Below, one piece after another: positions 7,971-15,034 of a DNA stretch of 64,000 bases (position 1 is the first letter of the stretch; each line of letters begins with the position of its first letter). The notes beneath the pieces are model-generated. The model was not told the origin of the DNA and searched no databases. It saw only the letters and a list, made by a program, of their open reading frames with translations. The translations under genes and the position numbers were made by a program. The stretch is from Pseudomonas morbosilactucae (GTDB lineage Bacteria > Pseudomonadota > Gammaproteobacteria > Pseudomonadales > Pseudomonadaceae), in the NCBI RefSeq assembly GCF_023241715.1, contig NZ_JALQCW010000084.1, forward strand, positions 1 through 64,000, in the 5' to 3' direction.

Positions 7971-8459
7971 CTAATAACGAACCTCATGCAATTGCTCATC
8001 GGCGTGGGGCTCGACGAAGTAACTGGAAATCAGTCGAAATGCCGCCTCATCGGTGGCGAAAGGATGATCGCCACGCTGGTTTCTTTCCCGCAGCCGCGCC
8101 AGGCAGACCTCGTCGTCGATGGCCAGCACATGCAACGCATGCTCGGCCTGGGCGTTGTCCGCCAATCCCCTGAGCCAGGCACGTTGCGCCACGGTGTTGG
8201 CTGGAAAATCCATGACCACGCTGGTTCCCGCTCTCAGCAATGCAATGACCAGTGGTTCCATGGCGGCGCACAGGCGCTGCGCATGGAGCTGGTAGTCGGC
8301 GAGGGTGGCGATGGCGCCAGGGTATAACTGCGCCAGCCATTGATCCTCACAGACCAAGACTGTGCTTGGTGCCTGGGCGAGTTGGTGTGCCAGGGTGGAT
8401 TTGCCCGAGGCAATCTTGCCGCAGAGCAAGTGCAGGACGGCGGGGGAAGGGTGGTGCAT
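7971..8459 (-). CDS. P-loop ATPase/kinase-like protein
   Basis: 162 residues. The N-terminal Walker A reads C-G-K-I-A-S-G-K-S-T (residues 13-22), followed by an acceptor-type D-x-W motif (C-E-D-Q-W-L) and a hydrophobic strand ending in V-V-M-D-F-P-A-N-T, consistent with the AAA_33 / zeta-toxin-like small kinase group that phosphorylates small molecules or nucleotides. The C-terminal R-N-x-R-G motif resembles a lid arginine. The substrate is unknown. AGGAG precedes the ATG. A short reading frame and a terminator lie directly upstream in the same direction, so its expression may be attenuated. Confidence 0.8.
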   Translation of the reverse strand: MHHPSPAVLHLLCGKIASGKSTLAHQLAQAPSTVLVCEDQWLAQLYPGAIATLADYQLHAQRLCAAMEPLVIALLRAGTSVVMDFPANTVAQRAWLRGLADNAQAEHALHVLAIDDEVCLARLRERNQRGDHPFATDEAAFRLISSYFVEPHADEQLHEVRY

Positions 8460-8496
8460 GGTCGGTCTCCTGGGGGCGAAACCTCAGAGGGCCGGG

Positions 8497-8523
8497 AATA
8501 AAAACCCGCCTCTGAGGCGGGTT
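8497..8523 (-). terminator. Rho-independent terminator upstream of the kinase gene
   Basis: Read on the minus strand, arms of AACCCGCC and GGCGGGTT (8516-8523 and 8503-8510) enclose a short loop and are followed by T5A. It sits between the 21-codon frame at 8543-8608 and the kinase start at 8459, the position expected for an attenuator. Confidence 0.8.
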
Positions 8524-8542
8524 GGGTGTTCGTTGAACAGCG

Positions 8543-8608
8543 CTAGCCCACCACGGCGTCGATGGGGCTAATCATTGCGGTGCGAGTTGCTGGGCAGTGA
8601 GCGTTCAT
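8543..8608 (-). CDS. Possible leader peptide (21 residues)
   Basis: An ATG at 8608 opens 21 codons (M-N-A-H-C-P-A-T-R-T then A-M-I-S-P-I-D-A-V-V-G) ending in TAG, 20 bp before the terminator. A weak AGG lies 9 bases upstream of the start. GTTGAAC just before the ATG and GTTCAAC just after the stop are complementary and could pair around the frame. The layout is that of a leader peptide with attenuator, but no run of one amino acid points to a sensed substrate. It may instead be an independent micro-gene or chance. Confidence 0.4.
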   Translation of the reverse strand: MNAHCPATRTAMISPIDAVVG

Positions 8609-8841
8609 GGCGTTCAACCTAGCAAAGGTCGGGTGCGGATTCATAGGGATGATGCTGAAAAAATCCTACGATCACGCCATGCCAAGGCGACCAAGGGGCG
8701 ATGGAGTGGCTTGGGCCCTCTTTAACTGCGTGAACTGCGAGCCAGTTGGCATATTTCCCGGGGGTGGCCAATGCGCGCGGGCCCAGGCTGACCTACGCTG
8801 AATCGGTTGAATCCCAAACGCCGGTGCAGCCGGAGGACGCC

Positions 8842-9105
8842 ATGCTTGCCATTGTTGAGCTTTGCCACATTGTGGAATCCGGCTTTCTTCCCCTGTCTTG
8901 CCATTGCACGGTCAACGGCAATGGCTCCCTGACGATCAAGATCTTCGACTCCGAGTCGGGGCGCGTCGAGCTGTTGCTCCCTGGCGTATCTACCAGCGAC
9001 CTCACCAGCGTCAGGTCAATCTCCAATCTGATCGGCGAATTACGCACCGAAATCAAGGCAGGGCGTAGAGCTTTCGCCGGTGGTTTCAGCAGCTATGCCG
9101 GTTGA
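8842..9105 (+). CDS. DUF1652 family protein
   Basis: 87 residues from the ATG at 8842, with GGAGG 6 bases upstream; an earlier in-frame start lacks a binding site. The sequence pattern (I-V-E-x-C-H-I-V-E-S-G-F-L-P-L-S-C, then S-L-T-I-K-I-F-D near 38, and I-S-N-L-I-G-E-L-R near 66) is that of DUF1652, a small cytoplasmic family almost confined to Pseudomonas, usually present in many paralogues. The function is unknown. Confidence 0.85.
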   Translation: MLAIVELCHIVESGFLPLSCHCTVNGNGSLTIKIFDSESGRVELLLPGVSTSDLTSVRSISNLIGELRTEIKAGRRAFAGGFSSYAG

Positions 9106-9188
9106 CAGGGCGTTAGCCCAGGGCTGACGTTTCCGGATCGCTTGCTCGGGTGAGGAAGGCACCCAAGACGTTTGACTCGTTCATCAAG

Positions 9189-9226
9189 GGCGAGGCCAGA
9201 TGTGTTTCATCTGCACTGGCCTCGCC
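9189..9226. terminator. Strong inverted repeat after rpmJ, probable bidirectional terminator
   Basis: Eleven-base arms GGCGAGGCCAG (9189-9199) and CTGGCCTCGCC (9216-9226) flank a 16-base loop between the convergent DUF1652 and L36 genes. There is no clear T-run on either side, so termination efficiency is uncertain. Confidence 0.5.
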
Positions 9227-9243
9227 GATCTTCCTACCGATCT

Positions 9244-9393
9244 TCAGCCTTTGTTTTTGTTCTTGGCGCCCCCTTGCCTGGCCTTGAAGCGCGGGTTGGA
9301 TTTGCAAATCACATAAATCCGCCCCCGACGCTTGACGATCTGGCAGTCCCGATGGCGGTTTTTGGCTTCCTTGAGCGATGACAGCACTTTCAT
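9244..9393 (-). CDS. rpmJ: 50S ribosomal protein L36, type B (zinc-independent paralogue)
   Basis: 49 residues, starting M-K-V-L-S-S-L-K-E-A-K and ending in G-G-A-K-N-K-N-K-G. The centre reads R-H-R-D-C-Q-I-V-K-R-R-G-R-I-Y-V-I-C-K-S-N-P-R-F-K-A-R in overlapping parts typical of YkgO/type B L36. The C-x2-C...C-x4-H zinc ribbon of normal L36 is not present, so this is the C-minus form that replaces the zinc-binding protein when zinc is scarce. Such paralogues are usually repressed by Zur. GGAG sits 6-9 bases before the ATG. Unlike in some genomes, no L31 paralogue is adjacent. Confidence 0.9.
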   Translation of the reverse strand: MKVLSSLKEAKNRHRDCQIVKRRGRIYVICKSNPRFKARQGGAKNKNKG

Positions 9394-9414
9394 GGTGAGG
9401 CTCCTGCTTGGCTT

Positions 9415-9460
9415 GAGATGTAATAACGTATCTTAATCGCCAATAAGAATTATTATCAGC
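9415..9460 (-). promoter_or_regulatory. A/T-rich imperfect palindromes upstream of rpmJ, possible Zur/Fur-family operator
   Basis: Upstream of the L36 start are GATGTAATAACGTATC (9417-9432 on the plus strand) and AATAAGAATTATTATC (9442-9457), both A/T-rich and partly palindromic, as Fur-family operators are. Regulation by Zur is expected for this paralogue, but neither site matches a Zur box well enough to be sure. Confidence 0.35.
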
Positions 9461-9665
9461 ACTCAATTGTCCGCCGGTGGATTTTTACGGCGTTGCTGGT
9501 AGGACGGTGTTTGGGGGATCTGTTCCTGTGCGGTCATTTCTGGGGCAGGGCTGCGCAGCGCGTAGGACTCAAAAGGAATTATGTCTAATTGCCATCATTC
9601 CTATAGACTCGCGCCGACCCCATCGCGGCCAGGCCATTGACGGCCAAACAACATGGAAGCACGTG

Positions 9666-9866
9666 ATGGAGAAACGGATGGTGGTAGGCGGTTTTACGGT
9701 CGCGGTGACGTTGGGCCTGCAGGGTTGCGCAAGTATTCCCGGCAAGTCTGGCCGTGCGTTCTTTCTGTTCGGTAGCCATGGCCTACCTTTTCTAGTCCAC
9801 TGTGTGCGTCTATTTGTCATCACCCTTATTGGCTCGCGTTGGCAGGTGGGCACCGAGGCGGCGTGA
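9666..9866 (+). CDS. Possible small lipoprotein, perhaps degraded
   Basis: 66 residues from an ATG at 9666. The N-terminus M-E-K-R-M-V-V-G-G-F-T-V-A-V-T-L-G-L-Q-G-C looks like a lipoprotein signal with lipobox L-Q-G-C, so the mature protein would start at Cys21. The remainder has a second hydrophobic run (V-H-C-V-R-L-F-V-I-T-L-I-G) that is atypical of a small lipoprotein and may come from a frameshifted tail. A GGAAG 10 bases upstream could serve as binding site. It may be a decayed YceK-like lipoprotein. Confidence 0.35.
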   Translation: MEKRMVVGGFTVAVTLGLQGCASIPGKSGRAFFLFGSHGLPFLVHCVRLFVITLIGSRWQVGTEAA

Positions 9867-9941
9867 AAAAGCCTGATGCCCTTGGGCCAGACTGTCTGGC
9901 AGTAGTGGTACTGTCTAAGCAGCACCCCTGGAGCCTGCTAG

Positions 9942-10574
9942 ATGAATCGTCAAAGTCCACCTCACCGCGTCGCAACGCCTCAAGTCGCGTCAAGCACTGA
10001 AAGCCCAGCCGCCCACCCCCCTATTTGGCATCGCGGCCCGGACTTACTGACCGTTGGCAGCACGGGGGCGGCCATTTTTGGTTTCAGTTTTGTGGTGCTT
10101 TGGTTGTTGCCCGGCTTAGTGCTGACGATACTGCTCCTTCTCGGGTTCGAAGCGATACCAGGTGAACCGAGCAGCGATGGGTCTAGCCTCACAACGTCGT
10201 CGCTCATCCAGTTCCTGTGTGGTTCTGTTGTGCTCATGGGGCTGGTCTTCGCGTGGATGTCCTCTGCTGCTAGAGTGCTGGCCTTCACGTTCGACGAAAA
10301 CCAGCAACTGCTGACCCTCACGGTCACCCGTCGCGGTCGTAAGCCCACCGAGGTGCAGGTGCCATTTAGCGACATTATTTGTATCAGCCCTTACGTGTTA
10401 GCCAGTTATGACCGTCATGGCTATTTTAGCGTCGTGTGTCAGGGGCCGAGGGACAAAGAGCTTGAATATCGATTGGCTGAGGGTACTTCTCTGGAGGAAA
10501 TGGAGTTTCACACTGCTTGGTTGCGGGAAATAATTGGCTTACGGATGCACCATGTACTGAATCTGGACAAATGA
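9942..10574 (+). CDS. Membrane protein of unknown function
   Basis: 210 residues. After a Pro/Ser-rich N-terminus come two hydrophobic segments at about 43-67 and 86-108, then a soluble C-terminal part (V-L-A-F-T-F-D-E-N-Q-Q-L-L-T-L-T onwards) that looks like a beta-rich PH-like domain, with charged strands. No family was recognised. GGAG lies 9 bases upstream of the ATG. It ends 24 bp before the stop of the first minus-strand prophage gene and may itself have come in with mobile DNA. Confidence 0.65.
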   Translation: MNRQSPPHRVATPQVASSTESPAAHPPIWHRGPDLLTVGSTGAAIFGFSFVVLWLLPGLVLTILLLLGFEAIPGEPSSDGSSLTTSSLIQFLCGSVVLMGLVFAWMSSAARVLAFTFDENQQLLTLTVTRRGRKPTEVQVPFSDIICISPYVLASYDRHGYFSVVCQGPRDKELEYRLAEGTSLEEMEFHTAWLREIIGLRMHHVLNLDK

Positions 10575-10598
10575 ACTGCTACATCGCTTTGATACGGG

Positions 10599-11189
10599 CT
10601 ATGCGGCGCATGAAGTGCCTTGGCGAGCTTTGGGGTAGTCGATGCCGTGGGCGCCGATGATCCGTTCAAAGGCCTTGTTGCTGATCGCCAGCCTTCCGCA
10701 ACACTGACGCCGGGTAATGCCCAGTTCCAGGAAGGCTCGAATCCTCTCGGCATACTTCGCTTCTCGGGCTTCCAGCTGTTCCGACCGCTCAGCACCGTTG
10801 GCCCCACCACGCGCTGGCTTCTTGAACTTGATCCCATGTTCTTGAGCCATGCTGCATAGGGTTCGCCTGCTGATGCCCAGGATGGCTAAAGCCTCGGATT
10901 GGGTGTGAGTTGAGGCCAGAGCGATTGCTCGCTCGACATTCCTCATTCGCTTTTCCGTGCGCGGATTAAGTGGAGGCGGCGGCAGAGGAGCAGCTTCAAC
11001 CCGACGGCGAACAAGCGGCTTGGGTGCCGGAGGCATCTGGTTGCTGTAGGTGATTTCCTTTGGCTTGTAGCCGCTCGGTGGCCCGACTTCGATCTGGCCA
11101 CCGCGCGCCATGAGCTCGGCCATCTGTTCGGTCAACTCATCATGGAGCGGGCGCCGCCGTTCGACTTCGTTCTGTAGGATGCTGATCAT
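10599..11189 (-). CDS. Phage-type DNA-binding protein with two HTH-like segments
   Basis: 196 residues. The centre is proline-rich (A-A-P-L-P-P-P-P-L near 67-75). Two helix-turn-helix-like stretches follow: Q-S-E-A-L-A-I-L-G-I-S-R-R-T-L near 97-111 and R-R-Q-C-C-G-R-L-A-I-S-N-K-A-F near 160-174, each ending in H-G-I-x-(F/Y). The repeats suggest a DNA-binding regulator with duplicated domains. GAGGT precedes the ATG at 11189. The gene lies 7 bp after the Gp157-like fragment and was probably in the same early operon. I do not recognise a named family. Confidence 0.65.
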   Translation of the reverse strand: MISILQNEVERRRPLHDELTEQMAELMARGGQIEVGPPSGYKPKEITYSNQMPPAPKPLVRRRVEAAPLPPPPLNPRTEKRMRNVERAIALASTHTQSEALAILGISRRTLCSMAQEHGIKFKKPARGGANGAERSEQLEAREAKYAERIRAFLELGITRRQCCGRLAISNKAFERIIGAHGIDYPKARQGTSCAA

Positions 11190-11196
11190 GGTTACC

Positions 11197-11540
11197 TCAC
11201 TTGAGGCGAATCGAGCTTTCGCCGCGCTCCAGGTGAGCCCAGCTTGGTTCTTCCAGAAGTTCGGCTTCCGCGTCCTCGCCGGCGGCCATTCGCTTGCGCA
11301 CGGCTTCGTTGTGATCGCGGATTTCCTTGAGGCGGGTGGCGATTGTTTTCTTGTCCGGAGTGATCACGCTTTTCAACGAAACAAACTCATCAGGTATTGC
11401 CTGTTCGTTGTCGACGATCACACGCTCGGGCGACAGGACTAAGGTGATGGTGAACAGAGGCCGCTTGATCGACTTGATATCTGCAAGCGATACGTCGAGC
11501 GAACTCTTGATCAGATCGGATTTACCGAGACCTTGGAGCT
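11197..11540 (-). pseudogene. Siphovirus Gp157-like protein, 5'-truncated
   Basis: The frame reads L-Q-G-L-G-K-S-D-L-I-K-S-S from about 11538, then K-R-P-L-F-T-I-T-L and V-I-V-D-N-E-Q-A-I-P-D-E-F, a T-P-D-K-K-T-I segment, and S-S-I-R-L-K at the C-terminus. This is the layout of the C-terminal half of phage Gp157 proteins (linked to phage resistance in Streptococcus thermophilus phages). The N-terminal half is missing: beyond about 11540 the DNA becomes the tail gene in the opposite orientation. The only in-frame start left is a GTG at 11421, which would make 74 residues. Confidence 0.6.
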
Positions 11541-12352
11541 GCCAGTGGCTATCCGGCCGGAGGCGCGGATGCGGCGAATCGGCAAAAAATCGACTTCAAC
11601 AAGGGCGGCAGATGCGGTACGAGGCCCGCGGTGTTGCCTTCGATCACATCTACAACCCTCAGATTATGAAGGAGTCGCTTTCCCGGGAATTCAATTCGAG
11701 CACGATCGATGACTACGACGGTGTTGATGTTGAGTACACCGACTCAAAGACCTGGCAGAAGGAAACCGTGGAGTGCCGCCTGCCAGGGGATGTCGGGCTG
11801 CGCGTTGACAAGATCAAGCTGGAAGGCGTGACCAACCGAGACAGGGCCTGGCGCATTGGTATGCGGCAGAGAAGGGCGCACATCTATCGTCGCAAGACCT
11901 ACGGTTTCTCCACTGAGCTGGACGCACTCAACAGCGAGTATCTGGCCTATGCGGCGCTCGGCGACAACGTTCCAGGATACTGTCAGAGCGGGATGATGGA
12001 GGAGTTCGCGCCAATGTCCGGTTCGTTCCTGATCAAGTCGTCGCAGCCGTTCGACTGGAGTGCTGGCGGCGTCCACCTGGTGGCGGTTCGTCGCAAGAAT
12101 GGCACGGCCTTAGGGCCTTACGTGGCCACGCGAATTGATGACTACCGCTTCACGATTCCCACCCTGGACTTTGTGCCGGACCTTGAAGGCCGGAGTGAGC
12201 CACCGGTTTTGCAGTTCGGGCCGGAGGGGCGCTGGTGCTACCCCGCGCTGATCACCGACGTTACACCCAGCGGCACCGCGAGTTTCAAGGTCTCGGTTGT
12301 GAACTACGACGTTCGCGTCTATGCGGACGACGACAACTTCGCACCGGCATAG
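11536..12352 (+). pseudogene. TipJ-type phage tail protein, C-terminal fragment with frame change
   Basis: From 11536 one frame reads E-L-P-V-A-I-R-P-E-A-R-M-R-R-I-G; about 75 bp later the match moves to another frame, beginning M-R-Y-E-A-R-G-V-A-F-D at 11612 and continuing to the stop at 12352. That part has the sequence signature of the C-terminal region of host-specificity (TipJ/GpJ-like) tail tip proteins: S-R-E-F-N-S-S-T-I-D-D-Y-D-G-V-D-V-E-Y-T-D, then V-N-Y-D-V-R-V-Y-A-D-D-D-N-F at the end. The intact protein is about 1000 residues or more; fewer than 280 remain, so the gene lost its 5' part and an internal piece. Confidence 0.75.
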
Positions 12353-12474
12353 CCGAAATCGTTCTGCCAGCGTCATCGAAGGTGAGGGGGCTGATTAGGT
12401 GCAAGCCCGTGGAGCACTGGAACATCCTAGCGCTGCTCCGGTACAGTGGTTCGCCGTTAAAAGGAGAAGCGCTG

Positions 12475-12939
12475 ATGTACAACGCAGATGATGTATACAG
12501 GCTGGTAGACGGGTTAAGTCTGGATTGGAAAATCAGAGAAATAAAGTCAGCTCTGGGGTCAATTGAATCTCAGCTTCGAATCGTTGGCTCCGAATCTCTG
12601 GAGGGGTTAGACGACATTCAACGCTCCCTTTCGGATGTGGTACAGGCTGAGGATTCGGGTGAGGATCGTCTGCTGCCCGTTAATGCTTCACTAAACTCCA
12701 TATCTGAAACATTGAGTGAAATACTGGAGATTGTGAATCGCCCTGACGATGAAGTTATGACTTGGCCGCCTGTAATTGGCCAGGTTGTGACGCTGCAGGG
12801 CTGGGACTATCCCCATGTCGTTAAGGCCGTCGAGATTGAAGACGGGGTAGTTAAGTATCTTGTTGGCGCCAGTACGAACCGTAGTGATCCACGGGATGTT
12901 CTCGTGAGGCTCGCCGAAGTTCTTCCGTATAAATGGTAG
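12475..12939 (+). CDS. Unknown protein in prophage remnant
   Basis: 154 residues with an AAGGAG 8 bases before the ATG at 12475. The N-terminal 90 residues are helical and acidic, with heptad-like spacing of hydrophobic residues (I-K-S-A-L-G-S-I-E-S-Q-L onwards). The C-terminal part (W-P-P-V-I-G-Q-V-V-T-L-Q-G-W) looks like a small beta domain. No family was recognised. It is intact while its neighbours are broken, has its own terminator, and has lower GC than the tail gene, so it may be a phage cargo gene. Confidence 0.6.
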   Translation: MYNADDVYRLVDGLSLDWKIREIKSALGSIESQLRIVGSESLEGLDDIQRSLSDVVQAEDSGEDRLLPVNASLNSISETLSEILEIVNRPDDEVMTWPPVIGQVVTLQGWDYPHVVKAVEIEDGVVKYLVGASTNRSDPRDVLVRLAEVLPYKW

Positions 12940-13004
12940 CCACGTCTGATTGATACAAGGTCACTTATTGCCTTATCAATAAATGAATTGAGGAACATCA
13001 GATT

Positions 13005-13028
13005 GCCCGCGATAAGCGGGCTTTTTTT
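13005..13028 (+). terminator. Rho-independent terminator
   Basis: GCCCGC (13005-13010) and GCGGGC (13016-13021) around loop GATAA, followed by T7. It ends transcription of the unknown gene at 12475-12939. Confidence 0.9.
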
Positions 13029-13044
13029 CGCCTGGAGAAAGCGA

Positions 13045-13700
13045 ATGCCAATCAATGAGCAGCAGTTGCTGCAGAACCTCCCGAACGCCGGCCCAGTTGC
13101 CGGCGTATTTGTGCCCGTCTTGAATACCGCTATGGGCAAGTACGGAGTTGTCACTCGCCTACGCATGGCGGCCTTCATTGCCCAGGTAGGTCACGAGTCC
13201 GGCCACCTGCGCCGGGTTCGTGAAGGCCTCGATTACAAAGTCGAAGCCTTTATCACGGGGTTCTCCCGTGAGCGCATCAGCGAGTCGGATGCGCGGGCCT
13301 TTGGGCGCACGCCGATCCGCGCTGTCAATCAGCAGGCTATTGCGAACTGCCTCTACGGTGGCCCTGGGGGGCGAAGAGCCTAGGTAACACTGCATCAGGT
13401 GATGGCTGGACTTACCGCGGACGCGGGTTGAGCCAAGTAACCGGTCGGGCGAATTACAAGCGCTGCGGTGATGGCCTGGGCGTTGATCTCATCAGCCAAC
13501 CAGAGCTGCTTGAGCAGCCTCGGTACGCCGTGCTGTCTGCCGCATGTTTCTTCTACGTGAACGGGCTCAACAGCCTGGCGGATGCCGGAGCCATCCAAGA
13601 CATCGGCAGCATCATCAATACCGGCAAGCCTGGAAGGAGGCCTAAGGGTGCCGAGGATCGCAGGGCGCTGTATGAGTCGGCCCTGAAGGTGCTGGCGTGA
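13045..13700 (+). pseudogene. GH19 endolysin (phage lysozyme/chitinase fold), frameshifted
   Basis: The start at 13045 has GGAG 8 bases upstream. The first frame covers the N-terminal region with the catalytic-acid segment A-Q-V-G-H-E-S-G-H-L and runs to N-C-L-Y-G-G, after which it goes out of frame and stops at 13381-13383. A second frame from about 13380 continues the same domain with L-G-N-T-A-S-G-D-G-W-T-Y-R-G-R-G-L-S-Q-V-T-G-R and runs to V-L-A at 13700. An insertion/rearrangement near 13355-13380 (CCTGGGGGGCGAAGAGC) separates the two. The intact enzyme would cleave peptidoglycan in phage lysis; here it is inactive. Confidence 0.85.
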
Positions 13701-13813
13701 TCAGTCTTCGCACCGCAGGTGCGGCGATCTGCCTTGCGCTGGCGGCCATGGCCTTTTGGGGCCTCTACCAGCACGGCCGCTCGACGATGGACGATGAGTG
13801 GAAAGCGCGCTGA
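13697..13813 (+). pseudogene. Rz-like spanin, truncated
   Basis: A GTG start at 13697 overlaps the endolysin stop (GTGA), as Rz-type genes usually do. It encodes V-I-S-L-R-T-A-G-A-A then a hydrophobic anchor (I-C-L-A-L-A-A-M-A-F-W-G-L-Y) and a charged M-D-D-E-W-K-A-R before TGA, 38 residues in all against about 150 normally. The following W-Q-Q-M-L-I-K-V-G-A-G-E in another frame may be a further scrap of the same gene. Confidence 0.55.
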
Positions 13814-13959
13814 TGAAAGAGCGGGAGACCTGGCAGCAGATGCTGATCAAAGTCGGGGCAGGGGAGTGATCTGCGAGCAGGCTTATGGCGGTCTTGGGAA
13901 ATAGGGGGTTGTGTTCCGTCGGCGGAACAGCGGAGGAGAGTTTTAAGCAGTGCCTTCAG

Positions 13960-13980
13960 CCAGCCTGTTAATCAGGCTGG
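13960..13980. terminator. Hairpin downstream of the secreted-protein gene
   Basis: CCAGCCTG (13960-13967) and CAGGCTGG (13973-13980) around TTAAT. It follows the minus-strand gene that ends at 13997 and marks the right limit of the prophage remnant. No T-run. Confidence 0.4.
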
Positions 13981-13996
13981 CCGAGCAAAACTTCAA

Positions 13997-14344
13997 TCAA
14001 GTGCAGTTGCGCAGAGCCTGGTGGTCGAAGTCTTTTATCTTCGCCCAGCCAAAGACTTTGCCTGCGTCACGCTCTGGATCTGCGGCGTCGTAATCAGGGA
14101 CAGTCAGTAGCTGCACGAAGCCATTAGCTTCTGCCCCAATAGTGAAGGCGCTAAAGGTCTTCAGTACAGAATTGCCTGCCTGAGTATTCGGTTCGCTGAA
14201 AATTACGATTGGCTGCTTGAAATTGAGGCTTCCATCTTTTGCGATAGTCGTTTTAGGGTAAACGCACTGGCCAACATTGCTGGACGCAAAGGCCGCGGTG
14301 GGTCCAAGCGCGGCCAGTGTCGCAACCAGAATTAGCTTTTTCAT
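13997..14344 (-). CDS. Secreted SH3-like small protein of unknown function
   Basis: 115 residues; the start at 14344 is preferred because AAGGA lies 8 bases upstream and M-K-K-L-I-L-V-A-T-L-A-A-L-G opens a signal peptide cut near A-F-A-S-S (about residue 21). The mature part has two cysteines (G-Q-C-V-Y-P near the start and L-R-N-C-T at the end) that could form one disulfide, and a beta-rich pattern similar to bacterial SH3-like domains (G-F-V-Q-L-L-T-V-P-D and G-W-A-K-I). It is expected in the periplasm or outside the cell. It lies between the prophage remnant and tRNA-Leu. Confidence 0.7.
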   Translation of the reverse strand: MKKLILVATLAALGPTAAFASSNVGQCVYPKTTIAKDGSLNFKQPIVIFSEPNTQAGNSVLKTFSAFTIGAEANGFVQLLTVPDYDAADPERDAGKVFGWAKIKDFDHQALRNCT

Positions 14345-14488
14345 TTTCGATCCTTGAAGCTTGGGAGTAGCCGCCAAGACTACCATGATGATGTCTATTT
14401 GCTATCTATGGGGGATAGATGTTCGATCGGCAGGACGCCGTGGAGTGGGGATTGCGGTGTAGCCTAAAAATTGCGGAGCATAAACAAC

Positions 14489-14522
14489 AAGGGCCTGCAT
14501 GAGGTTAATCACGCAAGCCCTT
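14489..14522 (-). terminator. Terminator of the tRNA-Leu transcript
   Basis: Read on the minus strand, AAGGGCTTGC and GCAGGCCCTT pair with one G-U, followed by a T-rich GTTGTTTATG. It begins 9 bp past the tRNA 3' end. Confidence 0.7.
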
Positions 14523-14530
14523 GATATAGA

Positions 14531-14617
14531 TGGTGCCCGAAGCCGGAATCGAACCGGCACGCCCTTACGAGCGGGGGATTTTAAGTCCCATGCGTCTACC
14601 AGTTTCGCCATTCGGGC
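14531..14617 (-). tRNA. tRNA-Leu (anticodon UAA)
   Basis: 87-nt class II tRNA. The acceptor stem GCCCGAA pairs with TTCGGGC, then A and an encoded CCA (14533-14531). The D loop is GCGAAACTGGTAGACGC, the anticodon loop CTTAAAA with anticodon TAA, there is a long variable arm, and the T loop GGTTCGATTCC. All conserved positions are present. tRNA-Leu genes are common phage integration sites, which fits the remnant beside it. Confidence 0.97.
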
Positions 14618-15034
14618 GGTAGCGCGATAAAGCGGCCTGGGATGTCTTGATCAGCGTCAAGCGATGCCAGTGCCTTGCAGCAGGGTGAGGAATATATACA
14701 CCCCGCACCCATGAAGCAAGGTCAGTGAGTGTAATTGAAGGCCGTGTGGTGATTTTTTTGGAAGCTGAAAAAGCTCTATAAATCATTGGGCTACGGCACT
14801 CGCTCGAGTGGAAAGCCGGTATTTCGCTACTGATCAACGCCAGCCTTCAGCTCCTTTTGTGGTGACCTCGGCTCACTTTTTTCAAGGCAAAAAAAAGCCC
14901 GCGGGAGAGTGCGGGCGAACGTAGTTGCTTGAATGAGCAGGGCGACTATACACAGCGCCTTTTTAACGGTGGGTGAAAGAAATTTCATCTTGGCCGGCAC
15001 GTCGGGTGCATCGTTAAGCGGGCACAGTGCTCGC
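14618..15034. other. Intergenic region between tRNA-Leu and small protein gene
   Basis: 417 bp on the upstream side of the tRNA. It should contain the tRNA promoter (not resolved) and includes a terminator at 14889-14916. No coding sequence was recognised. Confidence 0.5.
14889..14916 (-). terminator. Rho-independent terminator of the 15035-15319 gene
   Basis: On the minus strand GCCCGC (14916-14911) and GCGGGC (14902-14897) around an 8-base loop, followed by T8. It lies 120 bp after the stop of the upstream small gene. Confidence 0.85.

Larger units (their letters stand above)
10599..13900. mobile_element. Degraded prophage remnant
   Basis: Contains minus-strand early-type genes (a two-HTH protein and a Gp157-like fragment), a C-terminal fragment of a TipJ-type tail protein, an unknown gene with its own terminator, a frameshifted GH19 endolysin and a stub of an Rz-like spanin on the plus strand. 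No integrase, terminase, capsid or tape-measure genes remain. Boundaries are approximate. The tRNA-Leu at 14531-14617 lies 0.6 kb to the right and could have been the integration site, but no matching att repeat was seen on the left. Confidence 0.8.

Noticed and set aside
14531..14617. tRNA-Leu 3' end as attachment site of the prophage remnant
   Set aside because: No second copy of the tRNA 3' sequence was seen near 9.1-10.6 kb, and an unrelated secreted-protein gene lies between; left only as a possibility.
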